Assembly: GCF_035593305.1 (NCBI RefSeq)
Contig: NZ_CP141615.1
Location: 1,364,001 to 1,428,000, forward strand
Direction: 5' to 3'
DNA length: 64,000 nucleotides
Source of the DNA: Limnochorda sp. L945t
GTDB taxonomy: Bacteria; Bacillota; Limnochordia; Limnochordales; Geochordaceae
Part shown: one piece after another, positions 1 to 9,185 of the stretch
How positions within the stretch are numbered: position 1 is the stretch's first letter
Layout of the letters: every line of letters begins with the position of its first letter
The notes under the pieces: generated by a model
Seen by the model: the letters and a program-made list of their open reading frames with translations, nothing else
Databases searched by the model: none
What the model was told of the DNA's origin: nothing
Translations under genes and position numbers: made by a program

Positions 1-2
1 CC

Positions 3-224
3 GAAGTCGGCGCCATGCTGGACGAGTTGCGGGCCCGAGCGCTTTTCGAAGGGTTCCGGGGGCGCAAGGTGAGCCGGGAAGCCCTCGTTCGTCTGGTCGT
101 GGCCGTCAGCCGGTGGGTCGAGGAGATGGGGCGCGAGTTCGGCCAGATGGACCTCAACCCGGTCTTCGTGCGCGAGCACGACGCCGTGGTCATCGACGCC
201 AAGCTGATGGGCCAGGATGGATAA
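3..224 (+). CDS. C-terminal end of an acyl-CoA/acetate-CoA ligase (ADP-forming) beta-type ATP-grasp protein, partial
   Basis: The reading frame is open from the left edge and ends at TAA 222-224, so only about 73 C-terminal residues are visible. The segment FGQMDLNPVFV followed by a hydrophobic strand and VIDAKL resembles the last part of the ATP-grasp domain of ADP-forming acetate-CoA ligases, where an acidic-N-P motif precedes a conserved D-A-R/K. That family makes acetate and ATP from acetyl-CoA or runs in reverse. The call rests on this short tail. No downstream gene on this strand follows; the next gene is rnpB on the other strand. Confidence 0.6.
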   Translation, partial: EVGAMLDELRARALFEGFRGRKVSREALVRLVVAVSRWVEEMGREFGQMDLNPVFVREHDAVVIDAKLMGQDG

Positions 225-225
225 C

Positions 226-252
226 GGGGGGCGACCTCGTCGGCCGCCCCCC
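226..252. terminator. GC-rich hairpin between the acyl-CoA ligase and rnpB
   Basis: GGGGGGCG (226-233) pairs perfectly with CGCCCCCC (245-252) around an 11-nt loop, starting one base after the stop codon of the upstream gene. Neither strand has a good T-tract after the stem, so it may be a terminator for either converging transcript or only an mRNA end structure. Confidence 0.4.
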
Positions 253-351
253 AAACGTCCCTGCTCCGTCAGGCCGTGGCGGGAAACCCAGGCACTCTCC
301 GCTCCGCTACGCATCCGATCGGCAGGGACTCAGGCACCTGCAACGACGATA

Positions 352-731
352 GCCAGTGGACCTGTAAGCCGGATTCTGTCGAGGGAGGCCATCCCTCTAG
401 GACGAGCGTTACCGCCCGTCTCCAGCGACCAACCCGAGGGGCATCGAGGCGGGCCACCTCCTGGCCCCTCCTACTCGGTCTTGCTCCGGGTGGGGTTTAC
501 CCGGCCGACCAGTTACCTGGCCGCCGGTGAGCTCTTACCTCACCATTTCACCCTTGCCGGCTCGCTCCGCCCTTGCTCGAGGGACCGTGGCCGGCGGTAT
601 GTTTCTGTGGCACTTTCCCTGGGGTCGCCCCCGCCGGGCGTTACCCGGCACCCTGCCCTATGGAGTCCGGACTTTCCTCGAGCCGGCCCGGCCATCCGGG
701 CTGCGGCTCGCGGCCTCCCGGCCCACTGGCC
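352..731 (-). ncRNA. rnpB: RNase P RNA, bacterial type A-like
   Basis: Read on the minus strand, this stretch contains the RNase P landmarks: the GAGGAAAGTCCGGACTCC block near the 5' end (about 665-685), the GGGTAAACCCCACCCGG block followed by AGCAAGACC in the middle (about 475-505), and GAATCCGGCTTACAGGTC near the 3' end. The ends are set by the P1 helix: GCCAGTGG at 730-723 pairs with CCACTGGC at 359-352. The length of about 380 nt and these elements fit the ancestral (A) class. The RNA is the catalytic subunit that matures tRNA 5' ends. The gene has its own promoter just upstream. Confidence 0.93.
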
Positions 732-738
732 GGCGTTT

Positions 739-767
739 ATTCTACCGTGCTATCCCGGTTGCTTCAA
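739..767 (-). promoter_or_regulatory. Promoter of rnpB
   Basis: On the minus strand a -35 box TTGAAG (767-762) and a -10 box TAGAAT (744-739) are separated by exactly 17 bp. The predicted start near 732 coincides with the first base of the P1 helix. The -35 box overlaps the stop codon of the upstream zinc-ribbon gene. Confidence 0.75.
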
Positions 768-1552
768 GCCCTATCCGCGAATACCTGCGCCTTGCCCGTG
801 CCGCCCGGCGGCGGCCAGTACAGGATGCGCCCGCACACTTCGCACAGCATCATGCGTCCCTTGCGGCGCGTCTCGATCCGGTAGTAGTTGGACAGGGGTA
901 CGCCGCAACCGCCGCACCGGTCGTCCTGCACGACCGCGATGGCATGCCCGCCCTTGGCGCTGGCCAGCCGTTCGTAGCGGGAAAGGTACGTGGGATCGGT
1001 GACACGGCTCGCCAGATCGGCGCGTTCTTGCTCCAGCCTTGCGAGTTCGCGCTCGAGGGCCTGCCGGGTCGCCTCCCACCGGCTGCTCGCCTCCTGCAGC
1101 CGCTCGCCCGTTGCCTGCCGTTCCCCCCGGAGGGCCTGGCCGCGCTTTTCGGTCTCTTCCAGCTCGATCATGCGGGAGATGACGGTCTCCTGCAGGCGGT
1201 CGATGCGCGTGCGAAACGTCTCCAGGCGCTGCTGCAAGGACTCGAGTTCCTTGGGGTTGGCCACCGCCCCCGAGTAAAGCCTCGCCTCGATCTGCCGCGC
1301 CTCGTCCTCGGCCGACTTCAACTCCAGCTCGGCGCTGCGGACGGTCCGCCGGAGCGACTTGATGCTCTCGTGGGTGTCCACGTCGGCCCGCTCGAGCGCT
1401 TCGAGCTGCGATCGTAGGGACTCGGCCTCCTTTCGGTGCGGGTGCTCCTGCAACGCCTCTCTCGCCGCCCGGATGGCTCCGTCGAGCAGCTGTAGCTTGA
1501 ACAGCCGGTCGAGATCCGTCTCGAGCACCGTGCGGGCCTCCGACTCTTCCAC
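764..1552 (-). CDS. Coiled-coil protein with C-terminal C4 zinc ribbon
   Basis: The 262-residue product has a long charged helical region (about residues 10-195) rich in E, R, L and Q heptads, typical of a coiled coil. It ends in a zinc ribbon with RCGGCG and LCEVCG cysteine pairs, followed by ILYWPP. This matches the C4-type zinc-ribbon family (zf-RING_7/COG1579), a probable nucleic-acid binding protein of unknown precise role that is widespread in Gram-positive bacteria. It is transcribed toward rnpB and diverges from the suf operon. No signal peptide or membrane segment is seen. Family assignment is firm; function is not known. Confidence 0.85.
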   Translation of the reverse strand: MEESEARTVLETDLDRLFKLQLLDGAIRAAREALQEHPHRKEAESLRSQLEALERADVDTHESIKSLRRTVRSAELELKSAEDEARQIEARLYSGAVANPKELESLQQRLETFRTRIDRLQETVISRMIELEETEKRGQALRGERQATGERLQEASSRWEATRQALERELARLEQERADLASRVTDPTYLSRYERLASAKGGHAIAVVQDDRCGGCGVPLSNYYRIETRRKGRMMLCEVCGRILYWPPPGGTGKAQVFADRA

Positions 1553-1677
1553 CGCCGGACACCCCTCTCCCCCTGGGTCCCTGCCTCTCGCCCCGGAGCT
1601 CGCAGGGGGGAACCTTCTTCGCCGTACCGGCCGGCTCCCCTATCCTTCGCGATAGTTAAGCAGGTTAATTGCAGGTA

Positions 1678-1686
1678 TGGTATACT
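1678..1686 (+). promoter_or_regulatory. Extended -10 promoter of the suf operon
   Basis: TGG-TATACT at 1678-1686 is an extended -10 element. No strong -35 box lies 17 bp upstream. A start near 1693 would give a 60-nt leader before the sufC ATG at 1753, and excludes the upstream ATG at 1669. The surrounding 1650-1690 is unusually AT-rich for this window. Confidence 0.55.
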
Positions 1687-1752
1687 GCGATGGCGGTAGG
1701 GGCGCGTTCGCAGCGCCCTCATTTCTCAGCGACGAGGGGGCCCGGGTTGCGG

Positions 1753-2550
1753 ATGGCGAGCACGGAGCAAACGGCGCAGCACGAACTGCGCATCCAGGAT
1801 CTGCATGTAAGCGTAGACGGCAAGCCCATCGTGAAAGGGCTCGATTTGACCATTCGGTCGGGGGAAATCCATGGGCTCATGGGCCCCAACGGGTCGGGCA
1901 AGACCACCCTGGCCTTCGCCCTGATGGGCCACCCCCGTTACAGCGTGGAGCGCGGGCAGGTGCTGCTGGACGGAGAAGACGTCCTGTCCATGTCGCCGGA
2001 CGAACGAGCCCGGCGGGGACTCTTCCTGGCGTTCCAGTATCCGGCTGAGGTACAGGGCGTCACGGTGGCCAACTTCCTGCGCACGGCCGTCAATTCGGTG
2101 CACGGCGCGCTGACCGGAAAAGACATGCCCATCGCCCAGTTCCAGAAGCTCCTGCAGGAGAAGATGCAGCTGCTGGAGATGGACCGGTCGTTTGCCGCGC
2201 GCTACCTCAACGAAGGGTTTTCCGGCGGCGAGAAGAAGCGCAACGAGATGCTGCAGATGGCCATGCTCCGGCCCAAGATCGCGGTGCTCGACGAGACGGA
2301 CTCGGGGCTCGACATCGACGCCATCAAGGTCGTCGCCCGAGCCGTCAACAGCCTGCGGGGGCCCGATTTCGGAGCGCTGGTCATCACCCACTACCAGCGG
2401 ATCTTGCGGTACATCGTGCCCGACGTGGTGCACGTGATGGTCGACGGCCAGATCGTCCGGTCGGGCGGCAAGGAGCTGGCGGAGCTCCTCGAGCAAAAGG
2501 GCTACGACTGGATCCGCCAGGAGGTCGCCGCCCAGCGCGGCGCTCGATGA
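1753..2550 (+). CDS. sufC: Fe-S cluster assembly ATPase SufC
   Basis: A 265-residue ABC ATPase without membrane domain. Walker A GPNGSGKTT is at about 44-52, Q-loop FQYP at 94-97, signature FSGGEKKR at 156-163, Walker B with IAVLDETDSGLD at 176-187 and the switch His at 213. The E-T-D-S-G-L-D Walker B and FSGGEKKR signature are typical of SufC, which powers the SufBCD scaffold in Fe-S cluster assembly in the cytosol. I chose ATG 1753 because the usual SufC start is there and an extended -10 lies downstream of the earlier ATG at 1669. It is the first gene of sufC-sufD-sufS-sufU; its stop sits in the ribosome site of sufD. Confidence 0.95.
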   Translation: MASTEQTAQHELRIQDLHVSVDGKPIVKGLDLTIRSGEIHGLMGPNGSGKTTLAFALMGHPRYSVERGQVLLDGEDVLSMSPDERARRGLFLAFQYPAEVQGVTVANFLRTAVNSVHGALTGKDMPIAQFQKLLQEKMQLLEMDRSFAARYLNEGFSGGEKKRNEMLQMAMLRPKIAVLDETDSGLDIDAIKVVARAVNSLRGPDFGALVITHYQRILRYIVPDVVHVMVDGQIVRSGGKELAELLEQKGYDWIRQEVAAQRGAR

Positions 2551-2563
2551 GGAGGCTCTTCGC

Positions 2564-4018
2564 GTGCACGTTCAAACCGACACCGCCCGCATCGACCGCT
2601 CGGTCGTCGAGCGGTACAGCAGCCGCCGCCAGGAGCCGGCGTGGATGGCCGGACGCCGGATCGACGCACTGGAGCGCTTCGAGGCGACGGACTGGCCCAA
2701 GTGGGATCGGACGGATATCTCGGCCATCGACTTCGGCGCCTACCTGGCGGCCCTTCGCAGGGCCATGGAGGTAGCGCCGCCCCCCGCGCCCCCCGTGGAG
2801 CTGCAGGGCCGGCCGCTATCCCAGGCGAGGAGCGCCCTGGGCGTGGAGCGCCTCCCGGTGCCGGTGGCGGAGGCCCTGGAAGAGGCGGAAGAGCAAGGGG
2901 CGGTCCTCGCCCACCTCCTTCCCTCGGATCCGTCCGAGCCGGTGCGGACCGTGCGCCGGATAAGCCACGACTGGCAGCGCCGGGGGATACGGCTGCTCAG
3001 TATGGCCGAGGCCCTCGCCGAGATGCCGGAGCTGGTCCAGCGGCACTTCATGACCGCTGCTCTGACCGCCGCGCAAGGCAAGTTCCAGGCATGGCAAGGC
3101 TTCGGATGGGACGCCGGCACGCTCTTGTGGGTGCCGCAAGGCGTTCAGCTGGAAGACCGGCCCGTCCACGTCGTGTATTGGGCCGATCCGGGCAGGCTTC
3201 TCACGCTGCCCCACACGCTCATCGTCACCGGGCCGGAATCCCGCCTCCAGCTGGTCGAGTCGTGGGTCTCTCCCGACGCAGCTCCCGAGGCGCCCGGCAC
3301 GCCGGAGGCGAACGGCACCCCGTACGCGGGGCTCGCCCCCCTGGTAGTGGGCGGCGTCGAGATCGCGGCGGGCGCGGCTTCCCGCATCGACTACGTCTCG
3401 CTGCAGACGATGGGGCGGCACGTCCTGGGCTTCGTCCATCGCCAGGCCGTGACCGAGCGCGACGCGCAGGTCGAGTGGGTGCTGGGAGAGTTCGGATGCC
3501 GGTTGACCCGGGGGGAGTTCGCGACCTCCCTGCAGGCACCGGGCAGCCGTTCGCACAGCGTCCTCGTCTTCTTCGGCGACGGCGACCAGCACCTGGATCT
3601 GCGCAACGACATGGAGCACCGGGGCACCCACAGCGAGTCCGACATCGTGGCGCGCGGCGTCTTGGCCGGGAGCGCCCGGGGCGTTTACCGCGCCGTTTCC
3701 CACATCTACCGGGGGGCTCGTGAGGCAAGCTCCTACCAGCGAGGCAACATCCTGGTGCTCAGCAAGGCTGCTCGCGCGGACGCCAACCCCAGCGTGCTGG
3801 TGGAGGAGAGCGAGGTCCGCCAGGCAGGGCACGCGGCCACGGTCGGGCAGGTCGATCGGGAGCAGCTGTTTTACTTGATGAGCCGGGGCCTTCCCGAGAA
3901 GGTGGCGACCCGGCTCATCGTCGAAGGCTTCCTGCAGCCGGTCCTGGACCGGATCCCGCTGGAGGCCATCCGGTCCCGGATTCGCAAGCTGGTGGCCGCC
4001 AAGCTGGAAGGAGTCTGA
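2564..4018 (+). CDS. sufD: Fe-S cluster assembly protein SufD (the only SufBD-family protein here)
   Basis: The 484-residue product carries the SufBD beta-helix region and the C-terminal block GHAATVG (422-428) followed by FYLMSRGL and a helical tail. GHAA is the SufD form of the motif that holds the functional His of E. coli SufD; SufB proteins differ there. SufD with SufB and SufC forms the scaffold. The GTG start lies 9 nt after AGGAGG at 2549-2554. Unusually, no sufB is present between sufU and the next gene, although Bacillota normally have sufCDSUB. sufB may be elsewhere in the genome, or this protein may act as a homodimer with SufC. Confidence 0.88.
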   Translation: MHVQTDTARIDRSVVERYSSRRQEPAWMAGRRIDALERFEATDWPKWDRTDISAIDFGAYLAALRRAMEVAPPPAPPVELQGRPLSQARSALGVERLPVPVAEALEEAEEQGAVLAHLLPSDPSEPVRTVRRISHDWQRRGIRLLSMAEALAEMPELVQRHFMTAALTAAQGKFQAWQGFGWDAGTLLWVPQGVQLEDRPVHVVYWADPGRLLTLPHTLIVTGPESRLQLVESWVSPDAAPEAPGTPEANGTPYAGLAPLVVGGVEIAAGAASRIDYVSLQTMGRHVLGFVHRQAVTERDAQVEWVLGEFGCRLTRGEFATSLQAPGSRSHSVLVFFGDGDQHLDLRNDMEHRGTHSESDIVARGVLAGSARGVYRAVSHIYRGAREASSYQRGNILVLSKAARADANPSVLVEESEVRQAGHAATVGQVDREQLFYLMSRGLPEKVATRLIVEGFLQPVLDRIPLEAIRSRIRKLVAAKLEGV

Positions 4019-4027
4019 CAGCCGCAG

Positions 4028-5266
4028 GTGCGGACCATCGCCACGTGCCGGGACGACTTCCCGGTACTCGACCAGACGGCGTCCAGCGGCCGGCCGCTGG
4101 TCTATCTCGATTCGGCCGCGACCTCGCACAAACCGTTGCCGGTCGTCGAGGCAGAGCGCCGCTTCTACCTGCACGACAACGCCAACGTGCACCGGGCCGT
4201 CCATACGCTGGCCGCTCGGGCCACCGACGCGTACGAACAGGCACGCCGGGCGGTGGCCCGGTTCATCGGGGCGCCTCAGCCCGAGAGCGTGGTCTTCGTG
4301 CGCAGCACGACCGAGGCGATCAACGTGGCGGCGCGCAGCCTCGGGCAGATGCTGCTGCGGGAGGGCGACGAGGTGCTCCTGACGGTCATGGAGCACCACT
4401 CCAACCTCGTGCCGTGGCAGCTGGTCGCCCGCGCGAGCGGCGCCCGGCTGCGCTACGCTCGTCTCTTGGAGGACGGCACGCTCGACCTCGACAGCGTGCG
4501 GGAGATCCTGGCCGGCGGCAAGGTCCGCATCGTCGCGGTGACGCACCAGTCCAATGTGCTGGGCACCGTCAACCCGGTGGCGGAGCTGGCGGCCATGGCC
4601 CACGAGGCAGGTGCCGTCATCCTCGTCGACGGGGCGCAGAGCGTACCCCACATGCCCGTGGACGTGCAGGCCCTCGGCTGCGACCTCCTGGCCTTTTCGG
4701 GCCACAAGATGCTCGGGCCGACGGGGATCGGCGTGCTGTGGGGCAGGATCGAGCTCCTGGAGCGGATGGAGCCCGTCTTCGGCGGGGGCGAGATGATCCG
4801 CGAAGTCGAGCTCGACCATGCGACCTGGAACGACGTCCCCTACAAGTTCGAGGCGGGCACCCCGCCCATCGCCCAGGCGGTCGGCCTGGGCGCCGCCGTC
4901 GAGTACCTGGAGTCGCTCGGCATGGCCAACGTGCATGCCCACGAGGCGACCCTCGCCCGCTATGCGGTGCGGCGGCTGCAGGAGCTTCGCAACATCCGGA
5001 TCTACGGGCCGCTCGACGACAGGCGCGGGGGGCTGGTCGCCTTCAACGTCGACGGCGTGCATCCCCACGACGTGGCCACGATCCTCGACCACGAAGGCGT
5101 GGCCGTGCGGGCGGGCCACCACTGCGCGCAGCCGCTCATGCGCTGGCTGGACGTGCCTGCGACGGTCCGGGCCAGCTTTTACGTGTACAACACGGAGGCG
5201 GACATCGACGCACTGGTCGAGGCGCTCCTGGCGGTGGAGAGGGTGTTCGGCAAGGGCCGGCGCTGA
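4028..5266 (+). CDS. sufS: Cysteine desulfurase SufS
   Basis: A 412-residue fold-type I PLP enzyme of the group II cysteine desulfurases. The PLP lysine is K227 in SGHKMLGPTG, with H124 (MEHHSN) stacking on the cofactor and D201 in VDGAQ. The catalytic cysteine is C366 in RAGHHCAQPLM, on the short loop typical of SufS rather than IscS. It takes sulfur from L-cysteine and passes it to SufU, which follows immediately. It starts with GTG 10 bp after sufD; the nearest AGGAG lies rather far upstream, so translational coupling to sufD is likely. Confidence 0.95.
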   Translation: MRTIATCRDDFPVLDQTASSGRPLVYLDSAATSHKPLPVVEAERRFYLHDNANVHRAVHTLAARATDAYEQARRAVARFIGAPQPESVVFVRSTTEAINVAARSLGQMLLREGDEVLLTVMEHHSNLVPWQLVARASGARLRYARLLEDGTLDLDSVREILAGGKVRIVAVTHQSNVLGTVNPVAELAAMAHEAGAVILVDGAQSVPHMPVDVQALGCDLLAFSGHKMLGPTGIGVLWGRIELLERMEPVFGGGEMIREVELDHATWNDVPYKFEAGTPPIAQAVGLGAAVEYLESLGMANVHAHEATLARYAVRRLQELRNIRIYGPLDDRRGGLVAFNVDGVHPHDVATILDHEGVAVRAGHHCAQPLMRWLDVPATVRASFYVYNTEADIDALVEALLAVERVFGKGRR

Positions 5267-5301
5267 CGCCGGCGGCCTCAGGGCGAAGGGTCGTGGACGT
5301 C

Positions 5302-5751
5302 ATGAACACGGGGATGGAAGACCTTTACCGCGAGGTGATCCTGGACCACTACCGCGCGCCGCGCAACAAGGGTTCCCTGGAACACGCCGACGCGAGCTGC
5401 CACCTGCACAACCCGCTGTGCGGGGACGACATCACCCTGGCGCTGGCGGTCGAGGGCGACGTCATTCGGGACGCGCGGTTCGTGGGACAGGGATGCTCGA
5501 TCAGCCAGGCCTCCGCCTCCATGATGACCGAGGCGATCAAGGGCAAGACGGTGGCCGAGGCCCGGGAGCTGATCGACCGTTTCTCCCGCCTGATGCGGGG
5601 AGAGATCGCCCCCGGCGAGGCCGACCTCGGCGATCTCGAGGCGCTTTCCGGCGTCAGCCGCTTTCCCGTGCGGGTCAAGTGCGCGCTCCTGGCCTGGGAG
5701 GCTCTGGACAAGGATCTGGCCCAGCTCACAAGACCGGCACCTGGAGGATGA
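5302..5751 (+). CDS. sufU: SufU sulfurtransferase / Fe-S assembly protein
   Basis: A 149-residue protein of the IscU/SufU fold. The zinc ligands of SufU are present: C40 and D42 in LCGDD, C65 in GQGCSIS and C127 in RVKCALLAW. The insert between GKTV and the last cysteine, about 20 residues longer than in IscU, marks it as SufU. In Bacillota, SufU binds zinc and accepts the persulfide from SufS. I chose ATG 5302, 11 nt after GAAGGG; GTG 5293 and ATG 5314 are alternatives. It ends just before the tRNA gene on the other strand and is the last gene of the suf operon. Confidence 0.92.
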   Translation: MNTGMEDLYREVILDHYRAPRNKGSLEHADASCHLHNPLCGDDITLALAVEGDVIRDARFVGQGCSISQASASMMTEAIKGKTVAEARELIDRFSRLMRGEIAPGEADLGDLEALSGVSRFPVRVKCALLAWEALDKDLAQLTRPAPGG

Positions 5752-5753
5752 TC

Positions 5754-5828
5754 TGGTGGAGCGTGCAGGATTCGAACCTGCGACCGAGGGATTATGAGTC
5801 CCCTGCTCTGCCGCTGAGCTAACGCTCC
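5754..5828 (-). tRNA. tRNA with CAU anticodon (Ile2 or elongator Met), CCA encoded
   Basis: On the minus strand a 7-bp acceptor stem GGAGCGT/ACGCTCC (5828-5822 with 5764-5758), D arm with AGCTCAGCGG, anticodon loop CTCATAA and T arm GGTTCGAATCC form a complete tRNA, with discriminator A and CCA (5756-5754) encoded. The anticodon is CAU. The GACTCATAATC stem-loop is seen both in lysidine-modified tRNA-Ile2 and in elongator tRNA-Met. It is not the initiator, since the GGG/CCC anticodon stem is absent. Identity between Ile2 and Met is left open. Confidence 0.9.
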
Positions 5829-5908
5829 ACCGCCGCCGGCCGCCCGTGACACGCACGGCAAACCCGAAGCGCACGCGAACCACCCGGCGCGCGCATGCGG
5901 CCCCTATC

Positions 5909-5937
5909 AATCTAGCGCATCGGGATGGCTCCATCAA
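5909..5937 (-). promoter_or_regulatory. Probable promoter of the CAU tRNA
   Basis: On the minus strand TTGATG (5937-5932) and TAGATT (5914-5909) are separated by 17 bp. Transcription would begin near 5902, about 75 nt before the tRNA 5' end, leaving a leader to be removed by RNase P. Confidence 0.5.
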
Positions 5938-6002
5938 GCAAGACGACGGCGGGACGGCACGTGCGCGGGCATCGGCCCCGGGACGCGGCGCCCTTGCCCT
6001 CC

Positions 6003-6020
6003 GCCGGCCACCGCGGCCGG

Positions 6021-6021
<1 letters not shown>
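6003..6021 (-). terminator. Weak hairpin at the end of rpoD
   Basis: GCCGGCC (6003-6009) pairs with GGCCGGC (6015-6021) and overlaps the rpoD stop codon. There is no T-tract after it, so a terminator role is doubtful. Nothing else is recognised between rpoD and the tRNA apart from the tRNA promoter. Confidence 0.3.
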
Positions 6022-7136
<1,115 letters not shown>

Positions 7137-7169
7137 CTCGCTTCCCCCCTTTCCCGGCGCCCACTGCCC

Positions 7170-9017
7170 TCACAGGGCTCCTTCGGAACGTAGCCTCTCC
7201 CACACCTCCCGGTATGATACGGCAAGCTCGGCTAGCAATGCCAGTCGCTCGCCCGGCGACCCCGCCCTCTTGGTCACCGCTTCTATCTTCGCCTCGATCG
7301 CCGTCAATTCCCGCTGCTCGCGCGCGACCCGTAGCCCCTGCACGTAACTCTCCACGGCTTGCGGTCGGATGGCGAGTTCGGAGGATGCCACGATGGATCC
7401 GGCGAGGGCAGCCAGCTCCGGATCGGCCAGCGCCGCCTCCCCTCGCTCCACGAGGGCGTCGAACAGCGCCGCATACCCGGGGCCGGTGAAATCGGCGCCG
7501 GTCAGCCGGCCCCTCAACCTCGGGCCGACTTCCGGCATCTCGATGAGCAGACGCAAGAGCTCGCGCTCGATGACGTTCGCCTGGTGGGGCGCACTCTCGA
7601 GCCTGCTTGCCGAAGCGCGTACTCCCGCCACATTATACGCGGATCCTACCCCGGTATGCGTCTGGCGGGCGCCCGGTCCCCCTCCCCGGCGGCTTCGCAT
7701 GGCCGCCTCCAGGTCCCGCCGGATGGCATGGGGCGCTATGTCCAGCCGGCTCGCCACGGCCTGCACCAGTGCCTCTTGCTCCACGGCACTGGGGACAGCC
7801 GCGAGAATGGGGAGCAGCTTCGCTACGGCCGCAGCCTTTCCTGCCGGCGACCCCGGGTCCGCGCCCTTCAAGGCCTGCTCCACAGAGAATTCGTAGACGC
7901 CACGGCTTTCCGCGAGCACGCGCTCCATCGCCGGCCGGCCTTCGCTCTTCAACAGTGAGTCGGGGTCGTGCGGCGCCGGGATCACCGCAACCCGCACGTC
8001 GAGCCCCGCTGCTCGCAGCTGCTCGAGGCCTCGAAGCGCCCCCGACTGCCCGGCCGCGTCGGAGTCGAAGGCCACCACCACCTGCGGCGCAAGGCGGGCC
8101 AGCATCCGGCCGTGGTCGCCCGTGAGGCTGGTGCCGCACGTCGCGACCGCCTCGGCCAGCCCGAACTGGTGCATGGCCAGGACGTCCATGTATCCCTCCA
8201 CCACTACGACGCGGCCGCCCTTGCGGATCGCCGGAGCCGCCCGATCGAGCCCGTACAGGATACGGCTCTTCTGGTAGACCGGCGACTCCGGAGAGTTGAG
8301 GTATTTCGGCTCCTGGTCGGCCGACAGCGCTCTTCCGCCAAAACCCACCACTCGCCCCCTCGCATCGGCGATCGGAAACAATAGCCGGCCCCTGAAGCGG
8401 TCGTAGCGCAAGCCGTCCTCCCGCTCCACGATGAGCCCGGCCTGCCGCAGCAGCTCCAGCGTTTCCCGGCTGCGCCCCAGGGCCTTTTCCAGCGCGTGCC
8501 ACTCCTGTGGCGCATATCCCAGGCGAAAGGCCTGGGCCACCTCCCGGCTGACGCCTCGCCGCGCCAGGTAGTTGCGGGCCATCTCCCCCTCGGGGCTGTG
8601 CCACAGCTGCCGGCTGAACCACTCGGCCGCCTGCTCCTGCAGGGTGACCAGGCGCTCGCGCACTTCCGCGAAGCGGTCGCGGGCCCCCCCGTGCAGCACC
8701 CGCTCGACCTCGGCCGCCATACCCACCCGCTCGGCCACCCGCAGCAAGGCGTCCGTGAAGCCGATGCCCTGCAGCTTCATCAGGAACGTGAAGACGTTGC
8801 CTCCGGCCCCGCAGCCGAAGCAATAGAAAAGCTGCCGGTCGGGGCTCACGGTGAACGAAGGGGTCTTTTCCGAGTGAAACGGGCACAGCCCCTTGTAGGA
8901 TCTCCCGGCCGGCCGCAGGGCGACGAACTCCGAGACGATCTCGACGATGTCCGCGCGGCTGCGCACCTGGTCGGCGACCAGGCCGAGCGGGCTCGTCCCC
9001 GGCGCAAGCCTGTCCAT
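7170..9017 (-). CDS. dnaG: DNA primase
   Basis: A 615-residue primase. The N-terminal CHC2 zinc finger has C45, H48, C66 and C69 (LCPFH and YCFGCG). The catalytic core with Toprim fold follows, with the conserved E274 in VVVEGYMD and DSD at 318-320. The C-terminal part (about 460-615) is helical and would bind the replicative helicase. It makes RNA primers at the replication fork. The ATG at 9017 is chosen because family similarity begins there; an upstream extension to 9122 has no similarity and no ribosome site. It is cotranscribed with rpoD. Confidence 0.96.
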   Translation of the reverse strand: MDRLAPGTSPLGLVADQVRSRADIVEIVSEFVALRPAGRSYKGLCPFHSEKTPSFTVSPDRQLFYCFGCGAGGNVFTFLMKLQGIGFTDALLRVAERVGMAAEVERVLHGGARDRFAEVRERLVTLQEQAAEWFSRQLWHSPEGEMARNYLARRGVSREVAQAFRLGYAPQEWHALEKALGRSRETLELLRQAGLIVEREDGLRYDRFRGRLLFPIADARGRVVGFGGRALSADQEPKYLNSPESPVYQKSRILYGLDRAAPAIRKGGRVVVVEGYMDVLAMHQFGLAEAVATCGTSLTGDHGRMLARLAPQVVVAFDSDAAGQSGALRGLEQLRAAGLDVRVAVIPAPHDPDSLLKSEGRPAMERVLAESRGVYEFSVEQALKGADPGSPAGKAAAVAKLLPILAAVPSAVEQEALVQAVASRLDIAPHAIRRDLEAAMRSRRGGGPGARQTHTGVGSAYNVAGVRASASRLESAPHQANVIERELLRLLIEMPEVGPRLRGRLTGADFTGPGYAALFDALVERGEAALADPELAALAGSIVASSELAIRPQAVESYVQGLRVAREQRELTAIEAKIEAVTKRAGSPGERLALLAELAVSYREVWERLRSEGAL

Positions 9018-9125
9018 TTGACCCACGTCCCGAAAGGACCTTGTCGTCGGTCGGCACCCCGTCCTCGAGGTCTGTTTCGTCCTCCGCGCGCATCCCCCCT
9101 TGGCCGCTCTCCAGCCCCGCACGAA

Positions 9126-9156
9126 AGAGGGCCCCGGGTCCTACCCGGAGCCCTCT
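9126..9156. terminator. Hairpin terminator between ppdK and dnaG
   Basis: AGAGGGCCCCGGGT (9126-9139) pairs with ACCCGGAGCCCTCT (9143-9156) with one mismatch and a 3-nt loop. On the minus strand it lies 30 nt after the ppdK stop; only TT follows the stem. It separates ppdK from dnaG-rpoD. Confidence 0.55.
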
Positions 9157-9185
9157 TCGGTCGTGGCCGCCCCTGGCAGGTGGCT

